This document shows, in pieces, positions 22,979 through 31,703 of a stretch of 33,029 nt of DNA (position 1 is its first letter; the number at the start of each line of letters is the position of its first letter). The translations under genes and the position numbers were made by a program. Source of the DNA: Clostridia bacterium (GTDB lineage: Bacteria; Bacillota; Clostridia; Oscillospirales; CAG-272); NCBI GenBank assembly GCA_017466625.1, contig JAFTTT010000029.1, forward strand, positions 1 through 33,029, written 5' to 3'. The notes below the pieces were generated by a model, which was given only the letters and a program-made list of their open reading frames with translations, was not told the DNA's origin and ran no database searches.

Positions 22979-24481
22979 TTACATTGCCTTTTCGATCGCG
23001 TCTCCGATCTCTTTTCTGACGAGAGCGATCTTGTCGATATCGGAGGTAAACTCGGTAAGGGAGGGAGTAACTTCGTTTATCTTCTTGATAACGAATTCAC
23101 GTCCAAGGAGCTTTTCTGCGATAACGAAAAGCTCGTAGTCCTCGATACCGTCGCGGAATATCTTCATGCGGATCGAGGAAACGGGACCGTCAATGCCGAC
23201 CTTCATTCCCGGGTAGCAGAGTATGCCCTCTGCGTAAACGGGGACGGGCTCCTCGCCCGGATTGAGTCCCTTACAGCTATTCCAAAGATCTTCCCAAGGA
23301 TCGATCTTGTGTCCGTGGTAATCCCAAGCGTTACACGACCAGTAGAGGAATCCCGTTGCTCTTCTTTCATAGGTCTGCCAGAAGATCGGTCTCTGCCAGG
23401 TTCCGGGATAGTCCGCGAACAGTGCGCCGTAGGGCTTGATCGGCGCGTTGCAAATATACGTCCACATTCTGTCGCCGCGCGCGATGAGATCGTCCATTCT
23501 CTGCCAGAATGTCTTTTCGGGCGTGTATTTCAGGTACTCACCGTAGGACATCTTGTCGTCGTAAAGAGCAAGCTTCGGGCAGTGGAGGTTGATGTATTCC
23601 GACATGTGATCGACCTGGTCGCTGTTCTCGCCTATCTGAATATCGGTATAATAGGGCGAGGTGCGTCCGATCTTCGGACAGAGCGCTTTAAGGCGCTCGC
23701 ACCTCTTTTTCAGCTCCTCGAGCTTTCCGATATCGTCCGGCTCGTCGAGCGGATAGAAGAACGCCTTTTTAGTCCATTCGGGATTACTTGCTATCTTGTT
23801 ATAGTACTGAAGGAGCTTATCGTCGTCGACCTCCCAAAGCACCGAAAATGCAGTCACGCGAGGATCTGACATATATGCGTCTGCGCGAGGATCGAGAATA
23901 TCATAAGGAAGAACATAAGCGCTGATGCCGTGGTCGAGAAGCATATCGTAATACTTCTTATAAAGCTCCTCATCACAGTATCCGTGTAAGCTTTCGATGC
24001 GCCATCTGCCAAGACCTACCGCTGTCTGAAGTGTCTTGTTAACGGGAAGCGCGAAATTCCATACGTGAACGGTTACCTCATAGGTTCCGATGACACCCTC
24101 GCCGTTTACTGCCTCGAATACGAACTCATAGTCGCCCGCTTCGGTATTCTCGTAGGTTCTGAACTCGACGAGAATAGGCGTGGTTTCGTTTTCGCCGACT
24201 GCGATCTCCTCTCCGTTATAGGGAGGGGTCGAGTCTGTATAATATTTGCCCTCGATAAGATGCTTGTGATTAAGCGCGGACATTCCGTAAAGAAGCGAGC
24301 TGTCGCCCGAAACGAGCTTGAGCGAGATCTTCGATTCAACCTCGGGGCGGAACGCGATCTGACAGCCCTCCGTCTCACCCTTTGCCATATATACTGTGTA
24401 TTTTTTACTTGCTCCCGCCTCGGAATCGGAGCGGAGCTTATTATAGCTGTGAGTTATCCAGCTTGAAATTTTAGTGTTCAT
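22979..24481 (-). CDS. DUF4091 / GH123-like glycosidase domain protein
   Basis: 500 aa, no signal peptide. An N-terminal beta-sandwich (to about 150: YTVYMAKGETEGCQIAFRP to YEVTVHVWNF) and a TIM-barrel domain with FFYPLDEPDD. The adjacent Asp-Glu resembles the acid/assisting pair of GH123 N-acetylgalactosaminidases. YWSCNAWD and the FRDGIEDYELF segment are typical of DUF4091. Likely an intracellular glycan-processing enzyme; substrate not known. GGAGA precedes the ATG. It follows the hexuronate genes on the same strand, separated by a palindromic repeat. Confidence 0.8.
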   Translation of the reverse strand: MNTKISSWITHSYNKLRSDSEAGASKKYTVYMAKGETEGCQIAFRPEVESKISLKLVSGDSSLLYGMSALNHKHLIEGKYYTDSTPPYNGEEIAVGENETTPILVEFRTYENTEAGDYEFVFEAVNGEGVIGTYEVTVHVWNFALPVNKTLQTAVGLGRWRIESLHGYCDEELYKKYYDMLLDHGISAYVLPYDILDPRADAYMSDPRVTAFSVLWEVDDDKLLQYYNKIASNPEWTKKAFFYPLDEPDDIGKLEELKKRCERLKALCPKIGRTSPYYTDIQIGENSDQVDHMSEYINLHCPKLALYDDKMSYGEYLKYTPEKTFWQRMDDLIARGDRMWTYICNAPIKPYGALFADYPGTWQRPIFWQTYERRATGFLYWSCNAWDYHGHKIDPWEDLWNSCKGLNPGEEPVPVYAEGILCYPGMKVGIDGPVSSIRMKIFRDGIEDYELFVIAEKLLGREFVIKKINEVTPSLTEFTSDIDKIALVRKEIGDAIEKAM

Positions 24482-24548
24482 GGTGTTCTCCTTCCATAGA
24501 GTTGCATAGAAAAGCGGAACCTCGTTGTTCGGGGCGTTGCCCGAAATA

Positions 24549-24665
24549 TGGCTCCCCCTTTGGGGGAGCTCCGCGCAGCGGTGAGAGGGTACTGAGCCAA
24601 TATCAATTTCCCTCTCCGTCCGAGGTTTACCTCTTAGACACCCTTCCCCTGAGGGGAAGGCAAGA
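24549..24665. repeat. Degenerate palindromic intergenic repeat
   Basis: Chain of hairpins: GCTCCCCC/GGGGGAGC (about 24552-24570), GAGAGGG pairing over distance with CCCTCTC (about 24593-24619), and CCTTCCCC/GGGGAAGG (about 24643-24660). The layout matches a well-known family of palindromic repeats in Clostridia genomes (recalled, not searched). No gene is seen in 24482-24733. Confidence 0.65.
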
Positions 24666-24702
24666 CAACGTTGTTCGTTTGCGTTATGTTAAGCGTCAAA
24701 CA

Positions 24703-24727
24703 AACGGGCGGACAGTATCCGCCCGTT
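24703..24727 (-). terminator. Probable terminator of the uxaC-kdgA-kdgK operon
   Basis: Ten-bp GC-rich stem 24703-24712/24718-24727 just past the kdgK stop; the T-tract on the minus strand is poor (TTTGTTTG). Confidence 0.5.
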
Positions 24728-24733
24728 CAAAGA

Positions 24734-25756
24734 TCATCTCTGTACTCGTCCGCTTGCGTCGCCACCTGCGAGGGTCATTACCTCGGCAACCGAAACGAGA
24801 TTGTAGTCGCCCTCTATCGAGTGCTTGAGACAGCTTGCCGCGATAGCAAACTCGATAGCCGCCTGCGGCTCTGCGCCGTTCATCATCGAATAGATGAGAC
24901 CGCCGCCGAAGCTGTCGCCGCCGCCTACGCGGTCAACTATATGAATGCTGTACTTCTTCGAGAAATACGCCTGACCGCCCGTATAAAGCATACCGGACCA
25001 GTCGTTGTCGTTTGCACTCTTGCTCTCACGGAGAGTGATCGCAACCGCCTTGAAGCCGAAGCGGTCGGTAAGCTTCTTCGCAACCGAAATGTAACCGTCG
25101 CAGTCGAGCTTTCCGCCCGTGATATCGCTTCCGTCTGCCTCGATTCCGAAGACGTCCTTTGCGTCCTCTTCGTTCGCAATGCATACGTCAACGTACTTGC
25201 AGATCTCTCCCATTACCTGTCCTGCCTTTTCCTTGCTCCAGAGCTTCTTGCGGAAGTTGAGGTCGCAGGAAACGGTGATCCCCTTTGCTCTTGCCGCCTT
25301 GCAAGCTTCGAGGGTGATCTCTGCCATATCGTCGGAGAGGGCGGGAGTAATTCCCGTAAAGTGGAACCATTCAGCGCCGTCAAGGATGGAATCCCAGTCG
25401 AAGTCCTCCTTTTTAGCCATTGCGATAGCGCTATACGCACGGTCGTAAATAACCTTGCTCGGACGCTGAGAAGCGCCCTTTTCACAGTAGTAGATACCGA
25501 CTCTCTCGCCGCCGCGGACGATCTTCGAGGTATCGACTCCGAACTTACGGAGACTGTTTACTGCCGACTGACCGATCTCGTGGGTCGGGAGCTTGGTAAC
25601 GAACTGTGCGTCTATACCGTAATTCGCAAGCGAGACCGCCACGTTTGCTTCGGCGCCGCCGAAGGTTGCCTGATACTTTTCCGCCTGAACGAATCGAAGA
25701 TATCCCTCAGGAGCAAGACGGAGCATGAGCTCACCGAATGTTACTGCCTTTTTCAT
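24734..25756 (-). CDS. kdgK: 2-keto-3-deoxygluconate kinase (PfkB family)
   Basis: 340 aa. Starts MKKAVTFGELMLRLAPEGYLRFVQAEKYQATFGGAEANVAVSLANYG, the PfkB N-terminal signature; the C-terminal signature VDRVGGGDSFGGGLIY supplies the catalytic Asp. It phosphorylates KDG to KDPG in hexuronate breakdown. The ATG overlaps the kdgA stop (ATGA, 25753-25756). Identity as KDG kinase rather than another sugar kinase rests on the operon with KDPG aldolase and uxaC. The C-terminus is slightly basic (GGDASGRVQR) and ordinary in length. Confidence 0.88.
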   Translation of the reverse strand: MKKAVTFGELMLRLAPEGYLRFVQAEKYQATFGGAEANVAVSLANYGIDAQFVTKLPTHEIGQSAVNSLRKFGVDTSKIVRGGERVGIYYCEKGASQRPSKVIYDRAYSAIAMAKKEDFDWDSILDGAEWFHFTGITPALSDDMAEITLEACKAARAKGITVSCDLNFRKKLWSKEKAGQVMGEICKYVDVCIANEEDAKDVFGIEADGSDITGGKLDCDGYISVAKKLTDRFGFKAVAITLRESKSANDNDWSGMLYTGGQAYFSKKYSIHIVDRVGGGDSFGGGLIYSMMNGAEPQAAIEFAIAASCLKHSIEGDYNLVSVAEVMTLAGGDASGRVQR

Positions 25757-26313
25757 TTGTTTTCTGCCTCCATTTTTTCAAGTGCTTCACTTACCATAAA
25801 GCTTCCGCCCACTGCGTAGACCTTGTCAAAGTTAAGGAAATCCTCAAGATTTGATCTGTCAACTCCGCCCGTAGGAATAAACTTGATCTGCGGGAAGGGA
25901 GCCGCGAGCGCCTTGAGCGCGCGAAGACCGCCGTAAACGTTTGCCGGGAAGAACTTAACTACCGTAATTCCGAGCTCGAGCGCCTGCATGATCTCGGTAG
26001 GCGTTACACAGCCGGGATAGTAGGTGATACCTCTTTCCTTGCAAATGTTGGCAACGGGAACCGAAAGACCGGGCGAAACGATGAACTTCGCACCCGCCTC
26101 AAGTGCCTTTTCACACTGCTCGGCGTTGATGACGGTTCCGGCACCGATATTCATTTCGGGATAGTTCTTGACCGCGTAAGCGATCGCCTCGGCAGCACAA
26201 GCGGTACGGAAGGTGATCTCCGCACAGTTTATACCGCTCTTTTTGAGCGCGGTGAGGATCTTATCGGTCTCGCCGAGCTCCTTGATTACTACAACAGGTA
26301 TGAGCTTATCCAT
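25753..26313 (-). CDS. kdgA: KDPG / 4-hydroxy-2-oxoglutarate aldolase
   Basis: 186 aa. CAEITFRTACA with the catalytic Glu, VVKFFPANVYGG with the Schiff-base Lys, and FIPTGGVD at the phosphate site. Cleaves KDPG to pyruvate and glyceraldehyde 3-phosphate. It overlaps the uxaC 3' end by 8 bp, implying coupling. Length is slightly below the usual 200-210 aa but complete. Confidence 0.92.
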   Translation of the reverse strand: MDKLIPVVVIKELGETDKILTALKKSGINCAEITFRTACAAEAIAYAVKNYPEMNIGAGTVINAEQCEKALEAGAKFIVSPGLSVPVANICKERGITYYPGCVTPTEIMQALELGITVVKFFPANVYGGLRALKALAAPFPQIKFIPTGGVDRSNLEDFLNFDKVYAVGGSFMVSEALEKMEAENK

Positions 26314-27694
26314 TTTTCTTTACCCCCAAATATTCTACAATATTGTTGAAGCATATATTTTTTACAACCTCGCCGACGAGCGCAAGATCGCCCGTCATCT
26401 CGCCCTTTTCGATCATCTCGCCGAGATACGAGCAGAGAATGCGGCGGAAGTAGTGATGACGCGGATAAGAGAGGAAGGATCGGCTGTCGGTCAGCATACC
26501 GACGAAGGATCCGAGGTGACCCGTCGCGGTAAGATCGGCGAGGTGCTTTTCCATTCCGACCTTGTTGTCGAGGAACCACCAGGCGGGGCCGAACTGCATC
26601 TTGCCCTTCGCGCTTCCGTCCTGGAAGCATCCGATGAGCGACATTATCTCGGTGTTCATCTTCTGGTTGAGGTTGAACACGATAGTTTTCGGAAGACATC
26701 CTTCGCTGTTAAGACGGTCAAACAGACGCGACATATTCGAGATACTGTTATCCTCCGCGATGCTGTCATAGCCGGTATCGGGACCGAGCTTATTGAGCAT
26801 TACGCTGTTGTTATTTCTCATCGCACCGATATGAAGCTCGGTCGCGAGGTCGTATTTTCCGTAAAGCGAGAAAAGGAAGTAGGTGAAATATCCCTTGAAT
26901 ATCTCCTGCTCGGAGAGCGAAACGGGATTCCCCTCCATACGGCTCTTGAACACCCTTGCCGCATCCTCGCGTGAAGGGATCGGGCAAACTCTCTGAAGCG
27001 AGATGTCGGTCGCGACCGTTCCGTGCGCGATAAACGCCTGAAGGCGCTCCTCGATGACCCTTTCAAGCGCGTCAAGATCCTTTACGTCGCCGAGCTTACC
27101 AACGAAGGTGAGGTACGCGTCCGCCTCGATATTCATTATCTTGTCGGCGCGGAATGCAGGATATACCTTAAAGCCGTAATTCTTCTTTTCGATCTCCTCA
27201 AAGGTAGATAGATCGTCGAAGATCTCGTTCGTCGTGCAGAGATACGCGACGTTCGAGCCCTCAATCAAGCTCTGCGGAGTAACGTTGTTCTCCTTAATAA
27301 ATGCGTTACACTGCTCCCATATCTGCTCGGCGTTCTTCTCGTTTATCTCCAAAGTACAGCCGAAATAGGTCTCAAGCTCGACCTGAGACCAATGGTAAAG
27401 CGGATTGCCGAACGCAGTACCGACGGTACGGCAGTAAGCAAGGAACTTGTCCTTGTTCGACGCGCCTCCCGTGATGTATTCTTCGTCAACTCCGAAGTTT
27501 CTCATAAGGCGCCACTTGTAGTGATCGCCCGAAAGCCATACCTCGTAAATATCGGAAAACTGCTTGTTTTCAAGTATTGCCTTTTCGGGAAGATGGCAGT
27601 GATAGTCGAATATCGGCATATCCGCTGCGTATTCGTAATAAAGCTTTTCCGCCGTTTCCGTCGTCAGCAAAAAGCTTTCTTTGATGTAGCTCAT
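26306..27694 (-). CDS. uxaC: Glucuronate isomerase
   Basis: 462 aa, full length. DYHCHL near residue 30 is the amidohydrolase-like metal motif of UxaC; KVYPAFRADK and MLTDSRSFLSYPRHHYFRR are further family blocks. Converts glucuronate to fructuronate and galacturonate to tagaturonate. AAAGGGG precedes the ATG. A 184-bp multi-hairpin element (27718-27901) lies in the 5' region, so it may be in the leader of this mRNA. First gene of uxaC-kdgA-kdgK. Confidence 0.93.
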   Translation of the reverse strand: MSYIKESFLLTTETAEKLYYEYAADMPIFDYHCHLPEKAILENKQFSDIYEVWLSGDHYKWRLMRNFGVDEEYITGGASNKDKFLAYCRTVGTAFGNPLYHWSQVELETYFGCTLEINEKNAEQIWEQCNAFIKENNVTPQSLIEGSNVAYLCTTNEIFDDLSTFEEIEKKNYGFKVYPAFRADKIMNIEADAYLTFVGKLGDVKDLDALERVIEERLQAFIAHGTVATDISLQRVCPIPSREDAARVFKSRMEGNPVSLSEQEIFKGYFTYFLFSLYGKYDLATELHIGAMRNNNSVMLNKLGPDTGYDSIAEDNSISNMSRLFDRLNSEGCLPKTIVFNLNQKMNTEIMSLIGCFQDGSAKGKMQFGPAWWFLDNKVGMEKHLADLTATGHLGSFVGMLTDSRSFLSYPRHHYFRRILCSYLGEMIEKGEMTGDLALVGEVVKNICFNNIVEYLGVKKNG

Positions 27695-27717
27695 AGCTAT
27701 CCCCTTTCAGAGCCGTT

Positions 27718-27901
27718 ATAACGACAATCGAAAGTCGAAATTCTTGAATTTCGACGGCAAATCTATGATTTGCCAACAGTTTTCCATGAGAAAACTGTTG
27801 ATTTCTGTTTCAATGAATGTAGCCCAAAAAGCAGAAAGCTTTTTGGGGAGGCTGATATATCAGCCGCGAAAAGGCTTTTTGCCTTTTCGTCATCCTACAT
27901 T
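27718..27901. repeat. Multi-hairpin element, copy A (upstream of uxaC)
   Basis: Matches 31418-31601 at 180 of 184 positions with no gaps; the four differences include 27801, 27845, 27849 and 27890. Internal palindromes: GAAATTC/GAATTTC, GGCAAATC/GATTTGCC, ACAGTTTTC/GAAAACTGT, CCCAAAAAGC/GCTTTTTGGG, GGCTGA/TCAGCC and GAAAAGGC/GCCTTTTC. The last three are enclosed by TGAATGTAG (27814-27822) and CTACATTCA (27895-27903). It contains no credible gene. A TATAAT on the minus strand (27903-27908) lies at its outer edge, so transcripts toward uxaC would carry it. Confidence 0.9.
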
Positions 27902-27997
27902 CATTATAATTACTTGTAATTATAAACCAAACCGGTTATGATTTCAACCTTTTTGTCAAGATTATATGAATTTGTCGCTGAACTTTAATAAAATGAC

Positions 27998-29395
27998 TCA
28001 AAGCGTCACGCCCGTTTTGTAAAATGCGATCTCACGTACCTGCTCACTTTTGCAGATATATTCGCCGTTTACCGTCCTTTTGATAAGGTCGTACAGACCC
28101 TCGGCATCCATAGTGTGCGCGCTGAAATCTATCCAGCCGTTTTTCTTGCCTGCGAGTGCCTCGTTCGTCGATATCTTCATAGTAGGAACGAAGGTCGAAA
28201 AAGGAGTCCCGCGTCCCGTAGTAAACAGAACGATCTGACATCCTGCCGCCGCAAGCGCAGTTGCCGCGATGAGATCGTTACCCGGCGCATCAAGCACCGA
28301 AAGACCTGTTTTTCTTACCCTCTCGCCGTATCCGAGAACGTCGACGACCGCCGTGCTTCCGCCCTTCTTTATACAGCCGAGCGATTTTTCCTCAAGCGTT
28401 GTGATTCCCCCTGCTTTATTTCCGGGGCTGGGGTTTTCGTAAACGGGAAAGCCGCGGTCGGTATAATACTTTTTGAAGTCGGTTATCATCTTCTTGTATG
28501 CCTCAAAGACCTCGGCGCTCTCGCATCTGTTCATCAATATCTGCTCCGCCCCGAACATCTCAGGCACCTCGGTAAGCACTGCACTTCCGCCCGACGCGAT
28601 AACGCGGTCGGTAACTGTGCCTACGAGCGGATTAGCCGTTATGCCCGAAAAACCGTCCGAGCCGCCGCATTTAAGACCGATCTTAAGCTCGGAATAGGGT
28701 CTTTCTTCTCTCTTATATTCCTTCGCCCTTTCGGCAAAGCGCTCGATAATATTCAGCCCGTAGGATATCTCGTCCTCAACGTCCTGACAATTAAAAAATT
28801 CAATATTGTCACGGTTAAACGGCGCAAGATATTCCCTGATTCCGTCAAGGCCGTTGTTTTCACAGCCAAGTCCGACGAAAAGCACGAAAGCAGCGTTCGG
28901 ATTGAGCGCGGCAGCGCAAAGAAGCTTCTTAATATTCTCATTGTCCTCGCCGAGCTGCGAGCAGCCGAACTGATGAGTGAAGGTGTATATCCCATCAAGC
29001 GTTCCGCCGACCAGCTTCTGCGCCTGACCGCACATCTTTATGCAGACCTGATTTACGCACCCGACAGTCGGAATTATATAAATCTCGTTTCGTATCCCCG
29101 TCTCGCCGTAAGGACGGCGGTAGCCCATAAAGGAGTCGTGTCCGTTTTTCACCGCGCAGTCCGTCGGCTGATAAAGGTATTCAACCGTCTCGTCGAGATG
29201 TGAGCGGAGATTGTGACTGTGTACCCACTCACCCTCTTTTATGTCGGCTGTCGCACGGCCGATGATCTCGCCGTATTTTATTACCGCGTCGCCCATTTTT
29301 ATGTTACGTCGGGCAAGCTTGTGTCCTCTCGGCGCCGCTCCGTCCGCAAGGGAAACCGCGACGTTGTCACTATCATTTATAACGAGCATTTTCAT
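27998..29395 (-). CDS. uxaA: Altronate dehydratase, full-length UxaA
   Basis: 465 aa from the ATG at 29395. N-terminal SAF-type domain (to about 90: GEIIGRATADIKEGEWVHSHNLRS) joined to the large UxaA domain (GYRRPYGETGIRNEIYIIPTVGCVN, LKCGGSDGFSGITANPLVG, FTTGRGTPFSTFVPTMKISTN). Dehydrates altronate to KDG with iron. An in-frame GTG at 29440 lies only about 5 nt past the likely transcription start, so 29395 is preferred, with AAAGGG upstream. It probably forms a pathway unit with uxaC, but tagaturonate reductase (uxaB) is absent from the window. Confidence 0.9.
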   Translation of the reverse strand: MKMLVINDSDNVAVSLADGAAPRGHKLARRNIKMGDAVIKYGEIIGRATADIKEGEWVHSHNLRSHLDETVEYLYQPTDCAVKNGHDSFMGYRRPYGETGIRNEIYIIPTVGCVNQVCIKMCGQAQKLVGGTLDGIYTFTHQFGCSQLGEDNENIKKLLCAAALNPNAAFVLFVGLGCENNGLDGIREYLAPFNRDNIEFFNCQDVEDEISYGLNIIERFAERAKEYKREERPYSELKIGLKCGGSDGFSGITANPLVGTVTDRVIASGGSAVLTEVPEMFGAEQILMNRCESAEVFEAYKKMITDFKKYYTDRGFPVYENPSPGNKAGGITTLEEKSLGCIKKGGSTAVVDVLGYGERVRKTGLSVLDAPGNDLIAATALAAAGCQIVLFTTGRGTPFSTFVPTMKISTNEALAGKKNGWIDFSAHTMDAEGLYDLIKRTVNGEYICKSEQVREIAFYKTGVTL

Positions 29396-29451
29396 AATCA
29401 GACGTTTCCCTTTCGATGCAGCATTACAAGACTTTTCCACTATACGATTAC

Positions 29452-29480
29452 ATTATAATCAATTTCCTCTTGACCTACAA
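29452..29480 (-). promoter_or_regulatory. Promoter of uxaA
   Basis: Minus strand: TTGTAG (29475-29480), 17-bp spacer, TATAAT (29452-29457). Its -35 overlaps the divergent promoter of the AraC gene. Confidence 0.6.
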
Positions 29481-29498
29481 TACAAAATGTGCTAAAAT
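29470..29498 (+). promoter_or_regulatory. Promoter of the second AraC gene
   Basis: TTGACC (29470-29475), 17-bp spacer, TAAAAT (29493-29498), overlapping the uxaA promoter face to face. One bound regulator could control both. Confidence 0.7.
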
Positions 29499-29547
29499 AC
29501 TTTGAAAATACATATATATTTCAAATATCTAACAGAGGACAAGCTTC

Positions 29548-30345
29548 ATGAAACGATTTTTGGAAGTAGAAGAATCAATAAAAACTGTGCCCTGGAACAT
29601 GAACGGACTGCATTCGCATTCGCACTACGAGATATTTTTTCTCACGAAGGGAGAAAGAGAATATTTCTTCACCAACGTTCAGTACCACATACAGGCGCCC
29701 TGCATAATAATAATTCCGCCGCACACGATGCACATGACGGAGGGCGGTCCCTTCGAAAGAACGATAATAGACGTTTCGGAGGATTATCTGAACGGCTACC
29801 AGAGGCACGTGCTGACCGAAAAATCGACGAAGATCCTGAAGCCGACAGATGAGCAGAGCAAGGAGCTCATGCGCCTGTTCCGTGAAATGGTCGAAACGGA
29901 CCGTCACGCAAAACACGCAGACGACGTGCTGAACCTGCTTTTCGGCTACACGCTTCACGCAATAAACAAGATCGAGGCGCCGAATATGAACTCGGTAAGC
30001 TTCGAAAAAAGCTATATACCGCCGCTCGTCTTAAAGGCAGTCAATTATCTGAACGTAAGCTACGGCGAAAACCACACTCTCGAGGGGCTCGCAAAACACT
30101 TTTTCGTGTCAAAAGCGACTATAATGTATAACTTCAATAAGTACCTACATTGCCCGCCGATGGACTATCTTCTGACGCTCCGCTTAAGCAAGGCGAAGGA
30201 GGAGCTTATGAACACCGACAAGAGCATAAAGGAGATCTCCGAAAGCTGCGGCTTTTCGTCGCCGAACTATTTCAGCTTGATATTCAAGCGCAAGGAAAAC
30301 ATATCTCCCGGTAATTACAGAAAATATCAGAATACCAAGAAATGA
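29548..30345 (+). CDS. AraC family transcriptional regulator (likely of hexuronate genes)
   Basis: 265 aa. Cupin-like sensor (HSHSHYEIFFLTKGEREYFF, then IIIPPHTMHMTEGG) and a C-terminal double HTH (HTLEGLAKHFFVSKATIMYNFNKYLH to ISESCGFSSPNYFSLIFKRKENISPGNYR). AGAGGA precedes the ATG. Divergent from uxaA with overlapping promoters, which suggests control of uxaA and perhaps uxaC-kdgA-kdgK; the effector is unknown. Confidence 0.88.
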   Translation: MKRFLEVEESIKTVPWNMNGLHSHSHYEIFFLTKGEREYFFTNVQYHIQAPCIIIIPPHTMHMTEGGPFERTIIDVSEDYLNGYQRHVLTEKSTKILKPTDEQSKELMRLFREMVETDRHAKHADDVLNLLFGYTLHAINKIEAPNMNSVSFEKSYIPPLVLKAVNYLNVSYGENHTLEGLAKHFFVSKATIMYNFNKYLHCPPMDYLLTLRLSKAKEELMNTDKSIKEISESCGFSSPNYFSLIFKRKENISPGNYRKYQNTKK

Positions 30346-30375
30346 AAAGTGCTCCCGAATTTCGGGAGTGCTTTT
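30346..30375 (+). terminator. Terminator of the second AraC gene
   Basis: Stem AAAAGTGCTCCCGAA against TTCGGGAGTGCTTTT, with two G-U pairs, directly after the stop. Confidence 0.75.
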
Positions 30376-30427
30376 GCATTATTCCCAAAGCATTAGCCGA
30401 TGATAACGATATAATTTACCGTACGTA

Positions 30428-30456
30428 TTGAAAAATGCGTCGTAAAATGTTATAAT
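30428..30456 (+). promoter_or_regulatory. Promoter of the VTT-domain gene
   Basis: TTGAAA (30428-30433), 17-bp spacer, TATAAT (30451-30456). Confidence 0.8.
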
Positions 30457-30481
30457 TTATAAAAAAGAGTGGGAGGAGCGC

Positions 30482-31183
30482 ATGGAAAAGAAGAAAAAGC
30501 CGTTTGTAAGCGGACGTGATCTGTATCTGATAATATCGCTTTTAGTGCTTGCCGCGCTTCTCGTCATCGGAACGCTCACGATCGGCCCGAAGCTCGTAGG
30601 CGCCGCGCGCGATCCCGAGAAATTGCGTCAAGAGCTCGGCGGAAATAACCCGAAGAGCTGGTTCATTTTCATAGGAATACAGTTTCTTCAAGTAATATTC
30701 GCATTCATTCCGGGCGAGCTTATCGAGGTCGCCGCAGGATATATCTACGGCCCGTTTCTTGGAACGGTGCTCTGCCTTATAGGAGTTCTCCCCGCGACCT
30801 GTCTTATCTTCGGGCTGACGAAGCTGCTCGGACGTAAATTCACGAAGATCACCCTCGACGAAAAGGATCTAAAAAAATTCAGCTTCTTAAACGACGAAAA
30901 GAAACTGACGACCACCCTGTTTCTACTCTACTTTTTCCCCGGAACACCGAAGGACGTCATAACCTATTTTGCAGGAATCACGAAGATCAAATTTCTGCCA
31001 TTCTTACTCATAAGCGTCCTCTGCCGAATCCCGTCAGTCCTTACCTCGACCCTCGCAGGCGGCGCGCTCGGTCAGAATCAATTCCTCTTGACGCTCGTCA
31101 TCTTCGGAGTCACAGCCGTAACCGTGCTCCTCGGCTGGGTGATGTTCAAAAAAATATCAAAAAACAAAAAGCCAAGTCAATGA
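30482..31183 (+). CDS. TVP38/TMEM64 (VTT domain) membrane protein
   Basis: 233 aa, lysine-rich N-terminus and about six hydrophobic helices. The VTT signature is visible as AFIPGELIEVAAGYIYGPFLGTVLCLIG, and FFPGTPKDVITYFAGITKIKF is the second conserved block. DedA-related family; some members are lipid scramblases or transporters, and the role here is unknown. GGGAGGAG precedes the ATG. Ends inside its terminator stem. Confidence 0.88.
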   Translation: MEKKKKPFVSGRDLYLIISLLVLAALLVIGTLTIGPKLVGAARDPEKLRQELGGNNPKSWFIFIGIQFLQVIFAFIPGELIEVAAGYIYGPFLGTVLCLIGVLPATCLIFGLTKLLGRKFTKITLDEKDLKKFSFLNDEKKLTTTLFLLYFFPGTPKDVITYFAGITKIKFLPFLLISVLCRIPSVLTSTLAGGALGQNQFLLTLVIFGVTAVTVLLGWVMFKKISKNKKPSQ

Positions 31184-31195
31184 CTTGGCTTTTTC
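31166..31195. terminator. Bidirectional terminator between VTT and DUF6440 genes
   Basis: AAAAAGCCAAG (31166-31176) pairs with CTTGGCTTTTT (31184-31194), with loop TCAATGA containing the VTT stop codon. Confidence 0.85.
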
Positions 31196-31204
31196 GCTTA
31201 AAAA

Positions 31205-31390
31205 TCAGTTCTCTGCCTGCTCGATCGGCGTGACGATCGGCTTGCCGTATTTGTCGAGCAACACAGTCAGTCCGCCCGCATAACCGCTTGAATGGAACAA
31301 ATAATTGATTCCCGTTTCCTTGTCAACCAAAATCTCGGTCGAGCCCATTCCCTGACTGTACGTTTTAATAAATCTCTTTTCCTTTGCCAT
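31205..31390 (-). CDS. DUF6440 family small protein
   Basis: 61 aa. KRFIKTYSQGMGSTEILVDKETGINYLFHSSGYAGGLTVLLDKYGKPIV matches the common small DUF6440 family of Firmicutes (recalled), whose function is unknown. No signal peptide or membrane helix. AGGAGGATA precedes the ATG at 31390. Its 5' leader carries copy B of the multi-hairpin element, with the promoter beyond it. Confidence 0.8.
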   Translation of the reverse strand: MAKEKRFIKTYSQGMGSTEILVDKETGINYLFHSSGYAGGLTVLLDKYGKPIVTPIEQAEN

Positions 31391-31417
31391 TTTATATCCT
31401 CCTCAACGCTGCTTGCG

Positions 31418-31601
31418 ATAACGACAATCGAAAGTCGAAATTCTTGAATTTCGACGGCAAATCTATGATTTGCCAACAGTTTTCCATGAGAAAACTGTCG
31501 ATTTCTGTTTCAATGAATGTAGCCCAAAAAGCAGAAAGCTTTTTTGGGCGGCTGATATATCAGCCGCGAAAAGGCTTTTTGCCTTTTCGACATCCTACAT
31601 T
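31418..31601. repeat. Multi-hairpin element, copy B (leader of the DUF6440 gene)
   Basis: About 98% identical to 27718-27901 with the same set of nested hairpins and the same orientation. It lies between a minus-strand promoter (31611-31639) and the ATG at 31390, so it is almost certainly transcribed as 5' leader RNA. Confidence 0.9.
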
Positions 31602-31610
31602 AATTATTAC

Positions 31611-31639
31611 ATTATACCATGAAAATACGGTTTTTGCAA
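31611..31639 (-). promoter_or_regulatory. Promoter of the DUF6440 gene
   Basis: Minus strand: TTGCAA (31634-31639), 17-bp spacer, TATAAT (31611-31616). Start expected near 31604, at the element boundary. Confidence 0.75.
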
Positions 31640-31703
31640 TAAAATCGTTTAATTATCAAATGTCAATAACATACCTCAGGAAAATCATTTTCGCAAAAAC
31701 CGG

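Noticed and set aside
27744..27941. Short open frames in the multi-hairpin elements (also 31384-31707)
   Set aside because: They appear in both copies only because the DNA is repeated; no ribosome binding site, and the sequence is explained by hairpins.
29396..29440. GTG start at 29440 for uxaA
   Set aside because: The -10 box (29452-29457) puts transcription start about 5 nt away, leaving no room for a ribosome binding site; 29395 fits better.
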